64,000 nucleotides of DNA. Source: Anisus vortex. Taxonomy: Eukaryota; Mollusca; Gastropoda; Planorbidae. Every line of letters begins with the position of its first letter. Position 1 is the stretch's first letter. The notes beneath the pieces are model-generated. The model made no database searches and was not told the DNA's origin. It saw only the letters and a program-made list of their open reading frames with translations. A program made the position numbers and the translations under genes. The DNA lies in assembly GCA_949126835.1 (NCBI GenBank), contig OX421492.1, positions 38,150,886 to 38,214,885 of the forward strand, written 5' to 3'. This document shows, in pieces, positions 34,540 to 46,044 of the stretch.

Positions 34540-36819
34540 TTCTGTTTCAATTAGTCTATAATAGGATGATGTAATAAAGTGAATACTATCAGATTACTGT
34601 TTTAACGAGTCTATTTGATGATGTAACAAAGTGAATACTATCAGATTCCTGTTTTAACTAGTCTATTTGATGATGTAACAAAGTGAATACTATCAGATTC
34701 CTGTTTCAACGAGTCTTTTTGATGATGTAACAAAGTGAATAATATCAGATTCCTGTTTTAACTAGTCTATTTGATGATGTAACAAAGTGAATAATATCAG
34801 ATTCCTGTTTTAACTAGTCTATTTGATGATGTAACAAAGTGAATACTATCAGATTCCTGTTTTAACTAGTCTATTTGATGATGTAACAGAGTGAATAATA
34901 TCAGATTCCTGTTTTAACAAGTCTATTTGATAATGTAACAAAGTGAATACTATCAGATTCCTGTTTTAACTAGTCTATTTAATGATGTAACAAAGTGAAT
35001 AATATCAGATTTATGTTTTAACTAGTCTATTTGATGATGTAACAGAGTGAATAATATCAGATTCCTGTTTTAACTAGTCTATTTGATGATGTAACCGAGT
35101 GAATAATATCAGATTCCTGTTTTAACTAGTCTATTTGATGATGTAACAAAGTGAATACTATCAGATTCCTGTTTTAACTAGTCTATTTGATGATGTAACA
35201 AAGTGAATACTATCAGGTTCCTGTTTTAACTAGTCTATTTGATGATGTAACAAAGTGAATAATATCAGATTCCTGTTTTAACTAGTCTATTTGATGATGT
35301 AACAAAGTGAATACTATCAGATTCCTGTTTCAACGAGTCTTTTTGATGATGCAACAAAGTTAATAATATCAGATTCCTGTTTTAACTAGTCTATTTGATG
35401 AAGTAACAGAGTGAATAATATCAGATTCCTGTTTTGACTAGTCTATTTGATGAAGTAACAAAGTGAATACTATCAGATTCCTGTTTTAACTAGTCTATTT
35501 GATGATGTAACAAAGTGAATACTATCAGATTCCTGTTTCAACGAGTCTTTTTGATGATGTAACAAAGTTAATAATATCAGGTTCTTGTTTTAACTAGTCT
35601 ATTTGATGATGTAACAGAGTGAATAATATCAGATTCGTGTTTTAACTAGTCTATTTGATGAAGTAACAAAGTGAATAATATCAGATTCCTGTTTTAACTA
35701 GTCTATTTGATGATGTAACAGAGTGAATAATATCAGATTCCTGTTTTGACTAGTCTATTTGATGAAGTAACAAAGTGAATACTATCAGATTCCTGTTTTA
35801 ACTAGTCTATTTGATGATGTAACAAAGTGAATACTATCAGATTCCTGTTTTAACTAGTCTATTTGATGATGTAACAAAGTGAATAATATCAGATTCCTAT
35901 TTTAACTAGTCTATTTGATGATGTAACAGAGTTAATAATTTCATATTCCTGTTTTTACTAGTCTATTTGATGATGTAACAGAGTGAATAATATCAGATTC
36001 CTGTTTTAACTAGTCTATTTGATGAAGTAACAAAGTGAATAATATCAGATTCCTGTTTTAACTAGTCTATTTGATGATGTAACAAAGTGAATACTATCAG
36101 ATTCCTGTTTTGACTAGTCTATTTGATGAAGTAACAAAGTGAATACTATCAGATTCCTGTTTTAACTAGTCTATTTGATGATGTAACAAAGTGAATACTA
36201 TCAGATTCCTGTTTTAACTAGTCTATTTGATGATGTAACAAAGTGAATACTAACAGATTCCTATTTTAACTAGTCTATTTGATGATGTAACAGAGTTAAT
36301 AATTTCATATTCCTGTTTTTACTAGTCTATTTGATGATGTAACAGAGTGAATAATATCAGATTCCTGTTTTAACTAGTCTATTTGATGAAGTAACAAAGT
36401 GAATACTATCAGATTCCTGTTTTAACTAGTCTATTTGATGATGTAACAAAGTGAATAATATCAGATTCCTATTTTAACTAGTCTATTTGATGAAGTAACA
36501 AAGTGAATAATATCAGATTCCTGTTTTAACTAGTCTATTTGATGATGTAACAGAGTGAATAATATCAGATTCCTGTTTTGACTAGTCTATTTGATGAAGT
36601 AACAAAGTGAATACTATCAGATTCCTGTTTTAACTAGTCTATTTGATGAAGTAACAAAGTGAATAATATCAGATTCCTGTTTTAACTAGTCTATTTGATG
36701 AAGTAACAAAGTGAATAATATCAGATTCCTGTTTTAACTAGTCTATTTGATGACGTAACAAAGTGAATAATATCAGATTCCTATTTTAACTAGTCTATTT
36801 GAGGATGTAACAAAGTGAA
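34540..36819. repeat. 52-bp minisatellite, about 43 copies (2.3 kb)
   Basis: The unit joins GATGATGTAACAAAGTGAAT, ACTATCAGATTCCTG and TTTTAACTAGTCTATTT. Common variants are GATGAAG for GATGATG, ACAGAG for ACAAAG, AATAATATC for AATACTATC, and TTTGACTAG. Variants recur in the same order in separate blocks; for example a unit with GAGTTAATAATTTCATATTCC occurs near 35930 and 36290. This indicates multi-unit duplications. ACTAGT in each unit gives a SpeI ladder. No coding role is seen. Confidence 0.98.
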
Positions 36820-37156
36820 AACGAACTCATGGTAACGCACAAGGCAACTCAAATTGAGTAACAAAAACAAAAAAGATAATGTGGAAGTACTCCGTAGACT
36901 GAAGACATGCCTAGGTTCCTTCCACTAGGCCCTAGGGTTTAAAGGCTACCATAATTATAAAAGTGTGTTTAGTCAAATACCAACATATTGTATGTCAAAA
37001 CGTTAAGTTATAAACAAACAAATAAGAGATATCAATTGGGTGATAGTATCTGTATGTATGTGAGTGTATGTGATTTGGGGCGGGCGGGGGGGGGATAGTT
37101 TTCCATTTCACACAGCTTGTTTCTATGCCAAAAAATGATGTGTTATAGATACTCTC

Positions 37157-37193
<37 letters not shown>

Positions 37194-37249
37194 CAAACGT
37201 GAAAATGGGCATGAAAACACGCGTGAAGGACAGTAGGGAAAAGTCCACA
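36820..37249. other. Unassigned DNA with G-run and (GA)n
   Basis: G-run near 37078-37094 and GA repeats at 37148-37191. No gene was seen. Confidence 0.5.
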
Positions 37250-37470
37250 TGGACTCGTAAAACAGCGTTTACCAGTTTCCGAGGTTCTAGCATGCAAAAG
37301 GAGTGTGTGGCCATCACTTTCCCCAACTTATGTCAAAAAGGCTTGCCCATCAGAAGTGTGTAGCGTGAGGGATGCCATTGAGAACCTAATGTCAGGTACT
37401 AAGGGACACCCTCTATTTTAACAGGATTCGAACCCAGGACCTTCGGTAAGCCAGTCGGTACTTTTTTACC
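37250..37470 (-). mobile_element. SINE family A, diverged copy
   Basis: On the minus strand a perfect B box GGTTCGAATCC (about 37422-37432) is followed by GGGTGTCCCTTAGTACC, TGATGGGCAAG, TTGGGGAAAGTGATGGCC and GGAAACTGGTAAACGCTG, the same order as the full copy at 28352. Substitutions are more numerous, so this insertion is older. Confidence 0.8.
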
Positions 37471-39284
37471 TCCACCCTTCTTTCAACAAGATTTCCTCAA
37501 TAAAAAACAAGTGAGTATTTTTTAAATATATATCTGGATCTAAAAGGAAATGGAAAAGTGCGCATGTCAGCAAAAAAAACCAAACTTAAAATTTAGCTTT
37601 GCCTTTCCTAAAAATCTATCATTTTTTTAAACGTTAAATGTTTTAGAAACAAAAAAAAATATTTAAATCTTCGAGACAAAACTACGGCCGGTAAAAACCC
37701 GAGTTATCTCTACAAACATAAAAACTTTCATCGGAATATTCATATTTCCAACAAAAAACAAAACAAACGGAAAAGTCATTTTCCTAGCCTACGCCTAACT
37801 AACAAAACAGGAAACTTGACGACTGGCAACTTAATCTCACCAATTAAACAAAAAAACAAAAACAGGAGAAAAACCTATGTTTTTGACAACTTTGTCTTTC
37901 TCAACCCAATCTGATCACTCGTCCGACGTGTCATCTTGTCAACTCCCATTTGTCGAAATCTTTTCCTAACTGAAGCATTATAAACCTATGATATAATATT
38001 ATGACCATATTTATTCAATTAAATTACAATATCAGTATGACGTGACCTAAATTTATAATCATATATCCATTGAGACGAGCTCAAATATTGAAATTATCAC
38101 TTTTTTTTTCAGCCCCCTCCCTTTTTCTCTCTGTATATTATTTGGGCTTTCGAGTCTCAAAGACTTCTTTTCAAAAGAGTTTCTTCCTGTCAAAACTCAT
38201 TTCTGGCATCGGTTCTGAATGGGCAGGTTGTGGCGAGTGATAGGGTGAGTGAGTGGTGTGCTGAAAGGTGTGTGTGTGTGTTTGTGTGTGTGTGTGTTTG
38301 TGTGGGTGTGTTTGAGTTTGTTTATCTAGATCTTTTACGCAGAAATAAAAAAACCAATGAGTGTGAATGTCCGAATTAAATCTGTCAATATTAGAACCGG
38401 ATGATGGAAATATAACTCCAGATCTGATTGGCTCCTGGATCATTGCCCAGTTGAACTCAGGCTAAAAATAGAACAGCTTGACCTACATCGAAATAGAACA
38501 AACAAGACGGAGATAAATATCGTGCAAGTGGGATAAATGAGTAAGTGTCATTTATGACATGTTCGATAATATGTCATGTTATATGAGAAGAGACAAACAT
38601 GGCATAGACACAAACAGCTGCCTGAACTTCATTAGAAATTGATATATACGTGAATATTTTTTTGTGTGTTAAAAAGTTCAAATTAATTGCAATTAAAGCC
38701 AATAACAACAAAACATATATCAAAAGCTTTAATTAGAACAGTCGAGGCGAATAATATATCACTGTAGAAAAATGATACTGGAAGTGAGTTTAAAACTTAA
38801 ACTCGGTTTCGATTTGCTCTTCTAATTTGTTTTTATTTTTCCGAGAGGCAACCTGATATGGAATGGGTTACCTGATCTATTCAGGAAAGGTAATCAACTA
38901 CGACTAACAGTTCCAAATAGGACTGACGTTTACAGAAAAACAAAAACAGTTCAATGGAAGTTTTAAATGGTAACGATTGTCACTGGGACAACGGCTGCCA
39001 TTTTCCAGAATGAGAAAGCCACTTTCGTCAAACTCCCAATTGCAGCTGATGTCAGGTGAACACCAGTCGTATTCCGCCTTCTGCTCGACCATCATCCCTT
39101 AACCGAATTCCGCTTTGGTTGCTGGGAATCACTTCTGTAACCATGGGCCTCAATGCTGGCGACGTGTGTTAACCACCGCCCCCCCCCATTAAAAATCAAC
39201 AGATGGGCGAACGCATTAAGGAAGGCCACCTATTTGCGCTTCCGAGAAACATTGCACGGGTCCAGATACAACTGAACCTTAGTA
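37471..39284. other. A/T-rich DNA, no confident gene
   Basis: Contains a (GT)n tract at 38264-38312. At 38904-39110 both strands look less A/T-rich. The minus frame reads AEYDWCSPDISCNWEFDESG, and a plus-strand micro-exon reading is possible at 39009-39055. Neither is well enough supported to call. Confidence 0.4.
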
Positions 39285-39365
39285 GGTAGGAAGGTAAAGT
39301 GCAGCAATACCCGTCTCGCCAAGCCCGGTGTCTGGATGACCAAGCCTATAGTTTGGTTTTAGCAC
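39285..39365. mobile_element. Interspersed repeat (family B) fragment
   Basis: GCAATACCCGTCTCGCC then AAGCCCGGTGTCTGGATG and CCAAGCCT match 26604-26655 with few changes. It may be a SINE segment; the boundaries are approximate. Confidence 0.4.
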
Positions 39366-39587
39366 AACCAGGGGAAAGTGCAGATAGACCAGGTAATGCA
39401 GCCTCCTTACTGATCCAAAAGATGTTCCGTAATAAAGAAAACTGTTAAGTTTAGCTACGATGTGTGATATGCGACATGCCACATCGGCCATCTTTGAACA
39501 GGAACATGGGAGTTACAATGACGTGATCCATACCTTAACGTTACGCATGAACTATAGAGCCGAAAGGCTTGACGGATCATGACTTTC

Positions 39588-39772
39588 AAAATGGTCGCTG
39601 AGAGGCGCAGTAGTGGTTTGCTGAGCCAAAAGGTTTCGATATACAATACAAAATGGTCGCTGAGAGGCGCAGTAGTGGTTTGCTGAGCCAAAAGGTTTCG
39701 ATATACAATACAAAATGGTCGCTGAGAGGCGCAGTAGCGGTTTGCCGAGCCAAAAGGTTTCGATATACTATA
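39588..39772. repeat. 62-bp tandem repeat, 3 copies
   Basis: Units start at 39588, 39650 and 39712 with AAAATGGTCGCTGAGAGGCG, then CAGTAGTGGTTTGCTGAGCC and AAAAGGTTTCGATATACAAT. Copies 1 and 2 are identical over almost the whole unit; copy 3 has GCGG and GCCG changes. Confidence 0.97.
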
Positions 39773-41083
39773 CTCCTTATAATGACGAGGCTTTTTAAAC
39801 ATAATACAATTGTACATATTAAATTATTATGTCCCTTTCCACAGACTCACACATACACTCAACGGCAACGTCTGGATGATACTACCTAGTCTAAATCTGA
39901 ATCTTGGAAGACAGCAGAAGAGACTTGATATTGTAGTGGTTACGTAGCCTTTTACATTTTCATGGTTTGTAAAAAAAAAACTGCGAATTCAACACTTTAC
40001 GTAATATTATATTATAGAAAATGGATCTGATGTTCTTTAAGGTTTTCTAACCTTTTAATGATTCATTCATTATTCGCTTACTCCCCCTCAAACCAATTCA
40101 TCCCCAATCACAATCACAACAACAACAAAAAACAACCACTAAAAATCAAAGAAAATATTGAATATTACCATAACAAAAATAATTTATTATTTAGTGCTAT
40201 TTCCCATCATTCCCACAAAAGAAATATCCGGTAGTAAGAAAACACAACAACTAGGGTGAAGCGGGGGGGGGGGGGGAACGAAAGGGAGCGTTAGAAAGTC
40301 GAGAAACAAAGTGTGAGCAATACGTGGGGTGGAGGTGGAGGGAGGAGGGAGGAGGGAGGCGTGTGAGGGAAGACAGGGAAAGGGAAACATACAATCAAGC
40401 TAAAGGGGCGGGGGAGGGGGAGGGGGAGAGACGTTTTCTGCTCAAATCTGTGGGGTCAAAAAAAATTCGATTAGCTGTCATCTTGCGTCTGTATGAGAAA
40501 CTGGCAGAATTCTACGCGCCCATCTCTCACTCAGTTTCCCGCCATTTTTCATTTTTGTCGTTTTTGGTTTTGTTATATTATAACAGATGAAACCCTCAAA
40601 ATGGAACGAAGGATGGAGGGCACAGAGAAAATGTCGATAAATGAAGACAGAGGGAGGAGTAAGAGAAAGAGGGAGGGTTGAGAGAGATATGAAGAAAGAG
40701 GAAGGAGAGAGAGAGAGAGAGTCAGATGGATAACTTTTGTAACTTTCAATTCCTAAATTTTTATCTGCTTTTTTTTATAAACGTTTTTTATCTTTTTATT
40801 GTTAGAATAATTGTGAAATTATTATTAGTGTAAATATTTTTTTTTGGGATTCAACTCAGGCGAAGAAGCTCTAATTAAACTTTCAAAACGAACTCAAGAA
40901 CTCATTATTTCAATATTTACCTTAAATAACATGCTTTGACCTATACTGTCTTACTTATATTATGTTAGGTCGGTTAATGCTTCATTTATTTGATTTGTCC
41001 TATGTTTGTAAAATTTTAAATCATCAATTAGCTATATGCTTTTTAGCCTAGAGATTACATTATGATTATATTTGTTGGCAGCG
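39773..41083. other. A/T-rich DNA with G-rich patches, no gene seen
   Basis: Poly-G at 40262-40276, GGAGGG repeats at 40330-40365, GGGGGA at 40408-40425 and GA repeats near 40702-40722. Confidence 0.5.
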
Positions 41084-41110
41084 CTATACAAATATTATTA
41101 TCATTTTTAG
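41084..41110 (+). mobile_element. LINE 3' tail remnant
   Basis: GCGCTATACAAATATTATT resembles the UTR end GTGCTATACAAGCACC plus (ATT)n at 19231-19277. It is too short to place in a clade. Confidence 0.4.
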
Positions 41111-41204
41111 TTGCATGATTTGTTGGATGTATGATAAGTTGGATGTGCGATGTGCTGGATGAATCATGTGTTGAATGTAAGCTTTGTAGAATGTTAGATG
41201 CATG

Positions 41205-41722
41205 ATACAGTCAAAGTTGGGTTTTTACTGACTTCGGCTTTCGTCGGTTTCTATTTTTTAAACCAAAATTGTGTCTCGGTTTTCGTCGATTCTTAAGCTG
41301 ATCATAGTGTCACGAGACAAAGAAGGGAAGTGCCCCCATGATAGTCCTTTTAAACTTTTCGTCTTTATGGCGGAGGAAACCTCTTCCAATGAGCAATGTT
41401 TGTACTCTCTCTCCCCTCCTCACCTACGTCCGCTTGACAAAAAGAGTACACATATAATAGATATGTAAATGCCATGTTATATAATAATATTCATTTATTC
41501 TTTATACTAGTCTTTTATCTTTATTTGATAAACATTTATTTCTTTATTTATTATTTTCTATATACATTTATTGTTTTCTTTTAAACATTTTTTGGAACGT
41601 CTAGAACAAATTAAATAAATTTTTATTGATTCAAATGAATTTGTCGCCTTTTTCTTCGGTTTCGGATTTCGCCGATTCATCTCGGAAGAATTATCGACGA
41701 AAACCGAGGCGTAGGATGAACT
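41205..41722 (+). mobile_element. Pogo/Tigger-like MITE with imperfect inverted ends
   Basis: The left end is TA plus CAGTCAAAGTTGGGTTTTTA, of the CAGTC pogo type. TCTCGGTTTTCGTCGATTCTTA at about 41276 is mirrored by GACGAAAACCGAGG at 41697-41710. The right end lacks the final CTTTGACTG, so it is truncated or altered. Flanks on both sides are GATGTATGAT-type repeat, so the element seems to have landed in a simple array. The internal frame at 41271-41468 has no transposase motif. Confidence 0.5.
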
Positions 41723-42369
41723 AATTATATGAGGTATTATGTTAAGAAATGAATGCTGTGTAAGATGTATGATGCGTATGATATGTATGATGAATGATGG
41801 GCAGGATGTATGATGTTCACAATGCCTGACCTTGCATGTGTTAGCAGTTTAATTGCGCTAGTTTAAAAAAGCATTTTGTAAGAGTGTGGAATAATCATGC
41901 AACGTTACCTGTTATTGGTATAATTTGGTATATTTCTGTGTTTGACTAGTTAGTTGTCTAGTAAACAGCTGTTTTAGAAATGACTTTTTTGGAACGCTTT
42001 TTCTCACCATAGGGTAAGTCTGAAGGTGTTCAACTTTATGACAAGTTATTAACGCAAACAGTTTTGACAGATACAATCATGTACATAATACTATGAATAC
42101 ACCAATCTATCGGTTGAAACCTTTATTATCACCAACCATGTATAGATTTGATTTCCGGGTAGCCAGAAATACGGCACTAATGTGGAATCCTTACTTGTTT
42201 GTAGATACCAAGAATCCACAGACTTGTCAGATGCTGACAACATTATTTAGCCACAGAATTATGTTCTTTTTGTACTTTAAAATATTATTATATTATTTGT
42301 ACGTTATAATTATTACAATTAATTTTGTTATTTAGCCTACATTTTCCCCTTTTATCGAAAATTGTATAT
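41723..42369. other. Unassigned DNA
   Basis: GATGTATGATGCGTATGAT-like repeats occur at 41760-41820. A plus frame at 42093-42335 has no known domain. Confidence 0.45.
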
Positions 42370-42523
42370 TGTAAAGTACCCTTCGGACCAAATTGACCAA
42401 GAGTGCCGGTGAAGCAGCGTTCATCAGTTTCTGTGGCCACGGCATTCTAGGTGATTGTGTGGCCAGCACAATGCACATCGGCCTTTACGTTACCCCAACT
42501 AAGGTCAGGTACCCTTCAGAGAT
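42370..42523 (-). mobile_element. SINE family A, 5'-truncated copy
   Basis: It matches the 3' half of the SINE: GTAAAGTACCCTTCGGACC, TTCTGTGGCCACGGCAT, GATTGTGTGGCCAGCACAAT and AACTAAGGTCAGGTACCC in the plus orientation. Similarity stops abruptly after TTCAGAG. Confidence 0.85.
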
Positions 42524-42854
42524 ACAGTAGACGTAGGTGAAATAATCTCCAATGTAAATAATCTACAAGGTAGTAGGTTCGAGTCTGTGGACATTGTTGC
42601 AGTAAGCCGTCCTTCAAGTGGTCCAATAACCACAAGTCACAAGGTCAGAGTAATTCTTTTATTGGGCGGTCGAAGAGGGGAGTGGGGGAGACAGGGGAGA
42701 AATAAATCAAGTCAGGCACTGTCCCCAGGGGTGGTGCTCGGTAAACAAGACACTCGGACATTTTAGCCAAGCACCACAAGACAATCTTCAGCTGGACCAA
42801 GCAATTTGAGTCTATCTAATATAGTCGGCCTGTAGATATGGTCGTATCGTACGT

Positions 42855-43190
42855 TATAGTTTCATGTAATAGTTTCATGTTATAGTTTCATGTTATAGTT
42901 TCATGTTATAAGTATAATGATATAGTTTCTTGTTATAGTTTCATGTTATAGTTTCATGTTATAAGTATAATGATATAGTTTCATGTTATAGTTTCATGTT
43001 ATAATTTCATGTTATAAGTTTAATGATATAGTTTCATGTTATAGTTTCATGTTATAGTTTTATGTTATAGTTTCATGTTATAAGTTTATGTACTAATTTT
43101 ATGTTATAGTTTTATGTTATAGTTGTATGTTATAATTTCATGTTATAAGTTTATGTACTAACTTTATGTTATAGTTTTATGTAATTGTTG
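42855..43190. repeat. 13-bp minisatellite, about 25 copies
   Basis: The unit ATAGTTTCATGTT is repeated with AAGTATAATGAT, AAGTTTATGTACT and ATAGTTTTATGTT variants that recur in blocks. Confidence 0.95.
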
Positions 43191-43889
43191 TTCTACCAGT
43201 GGAATATTTAAATTAGCTGAGTTCACTGGTTACTTTCGCCATTGCATTCCAGGGAATTGACATCAGCTTAAAACGCCTTTGCTTTCCCCCTTCCGAATCG
43301 ACACCAGCTCACCGCCAGAGCTAAGACTCAAAAACATCCCATTCAGATCCGATTCAAAATCCTGGCGTTTGAACGAATATTTGAACCCCCCTCCACCCAC
43401 CCACCCTCATCAGAATTCTATAGAGAGTTTTGGAAATAAATCAATTAAATATAAATATTTTAGTTCATTCTACTTATATTAAAATGCTTACTTACATTAG
43501 ATGAACAGAAATTAAGACAATAGTTTACATCGACTAAAGTTATGTCTGCTATGCACATTAGTTGGTTTATAATTTATTAGTTGCTTAGGTTCGGCAGACT
43601 GTTCAGGATAAAATTAATTGTAACAAATTCTAAACATGTATGATAAAAACCTAATTTCCCCATAGTCGGGACACGGGAAAGATGGGAAGCCACCTGGATT
43701 TTCGGTAAAAAAAAGGTATTTGACAACTTTAGTTACAGAACACGGAGCTAATCAAAATCAATGCTTTCTTCAGAACATATCCACATTGACCTTTTCCCCA
43801 AGTCATGCAGAATACCCATCATAGGCTAGATAGTATTAATAGCATTGCCAGCCTTCGTATAACAAATGCTGATAGTACTATGTAAAGAA
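43191..43889. other. Unassigned DNA
   Basis: 43230-43410 is less A/T-rich and has an open plus frame without a recognisable domain. Nothing else was found. Confidence 0.4.
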
Positions 43890-44386
43890 TTACTTATAAT
43901 ATAAGATCTGTGTGTGTGTAGCCAATCAAATTTGTTTATTTAAAGTCAAGTGACCTAATTACCTCACATTTTACATTGGCAATTTGACTTAACACATGGC
44001 AGTTCGATACGTTATCCACTCAGTTAGCGAGGATAGCTATCAAACTGCGATGTGGTCGACACCGGTTAGATTCTACAGTTAGTCTATACCTTTTTTTTTC
44101 TAAAAAAAATTTCTTTCAATTACTATTACTTTAAGTAAATATTGTAAATCCACGGGCAACAACACCGGGCAATTTAGCTTTTTGTTAAATAAAAAGACTT
44201 GCCTATTTTCAAACCGATTACAATAATTATTTTAAATTACTTCCATAAATGTCTTCAGTAAAAATAAATATTTTAAAAAGTATTACATTCTTAGCTTTCT
44301 CTTCATTGTAGTTCATACAATTTGTATCTGCAGCTTATACAGGCCTGTTTTATTTATCCTCGGGCAACGCCGGGGAATTTAGCTTG
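43890..44386 (+). mobile_element. Non-autonomous Helitron-like element, copy 2
   Basis: The same family as 3650-4137. It starts near TTATAATATAAGATCTGTG and ends CGGGCAACGCCGGGGAATTTAGCTTG at 44386, before T, with the terminal GC hairpin kept. Shared interior includes GTCTTCAGTAAAAA, TTTGTATCTGCA(G)CTTATACA and GGCCTGTTTTATT-like words. The tRNA-like part is present but decayed (CTCAGTTAGCGAGGATAGC, CGGTTAGATTCT). A second, internal hairpin-plus-end (ACGGGCAACAACACCGGGC then AATTTAGCTTTTTG) lies at 44152-44184, about 205 bp before the real end. The 5' limit is approximate. Confidence 0.7.
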
Positions 44387-46044
44387 TATATATAATATGT
44401 ATACTCATTTCAAAGTGCGCCAAATATAGAATAAATGACGGCCATCTTTGATATGTTACTTTTCCTTATATTGTTTAATACTGTTTCATTTGTTTACTAT
44501 TGTTTGTTAATATTTCTAAGAATTACCTACTAACCCATATAAAATTCCAGGAATTACCCAATAACTAGTCATTCTATATGAAGTCCACCAAGTGAAGCGA
44601 TGTACTAAGGGAAATGTCAGCCAATGCCAAGGTCCAAGATGCTTGGGTCAAAGACCAAAGATATCCAATAGCAGGAAGTAACTTCCTCACACAGTGGACA
44701 ACAATAGAGTTAATTGATCAAGTTTTAAATTACTAGTGGAACTCACTCATTCAAAATTGACTAAGGGGATGATTCAGCTTTCACGATTCTAAAAATGAAG
44801 ATAAAGAAATCAAATGGTAGAATAAATAATCTAAGATAGTCCATAAAAGTGCTAAGATAACCTAATTAACACAATAAGATCACATATATCTTTTTGTATC
44901 TCTCTCTCTCTCTTTCTCACTGATCTGAATCACATAAGCGTCAACAATATTTACGAGCTTGTGTAATGTGAATAAAATAATCCCAGAGTCTTGGCTTAAT
45001 TGAGTTTTATGGCTTGTCTTACAACTAAGAAAATAGTCACAGGTTTTTTGTATGTACACAAAACAAAAAAGTTCCAAAATGTGTTTGAGATTCTGTGCGT
45101 TAATATCTTTTTCACGCAAATCTATATTAAGTGGCAATTTCTATTATGATCCTACCAAAGATCTATGTCTGGATAAGAGGCAAAGAATAAGCTGAAAATG
45201 GAGACTGAAACATATGTTATACTCCTCTTATAGTGAACCGGAATCCAAGGTAGCCCTAGCGTGGCGGTGGTGTGACAGATAAATCCGCCTTGCAGCAGTA
45301 AGAGATACTCTTGGCAAATCCCTTGAAACTGGACTGAACTGCTACATAGTCAGCTTGTCTTAAATAGTGGGGGCTGGAAGATGCAGTCGTTCAGGTAAAG
45401 TTCGGTGTGTTATTTGGGGCTGATCTGGAGTACCATTCATCACAGAAAGGGAAACGGTAAATTCCAGGGAATGATAGAACAAAGTGGTGAAAAAATGGAA
45501 TAGCCTATTGAAATAGTGAAAAGATGGGAAAATGGATTGATAGAATGGTGGAAATATGGTAGAATGTAATACTGGATTGATGGCGAAATAGAATAGTGAA
45601 TAAATGGAATATTGGGCCGAGGCCATGATAGGAAAATATAAAGATGCAGCAATATCTGCTGCCTGCGAAGCGTTCTTTTTAATGAATGGACATTTTTTTT
45701 TATACAAATCAGTATTCAAGCTAAGACACGGTTCAGACGCCCCAGCGAATCAAGATGGCTCAGTTGGCCAATATAACCAGTTTTATTTTGTCTTTGTCAG
45801 TAATTTAAACCAGTGAGATGTTTTGTTGTGGATGTTTCTGTTCAATGAATCCATTAGCGATTGAGATTAAGGCGGCGCTCTTAGAGCTTTAAGCTGGGAT
45901 ACCAGAGAGAAAAAAAAGATTGGCTAAGCAAAGGCTAATGGGTGGTGTGCTATTTATATGGAGACAAAATTTTTTTTATGCTAATCCATTTAGTTAAATC
46001 AATATATAAAGTGTAACTTACTACAGTATTTTATTTGATATTAA
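44387..46044. other. A/T-rich DNA, no gene seen
   Basis: TCTC repeat at 44898-44916. 45440-45610 is a degenerate ATGGAATAGTG-type repeat. Frames at 45360-45816 on both strands derive from it or lack domains. Confidence 0.45.

Noticed and set aside
38904..39095. Minus-strand exon reading AEYDWCSPDISCNWEFDESG
   Set aside because: Composition is protein-like but there is no pyrimidine tract before a suitable AG and no clear donor.
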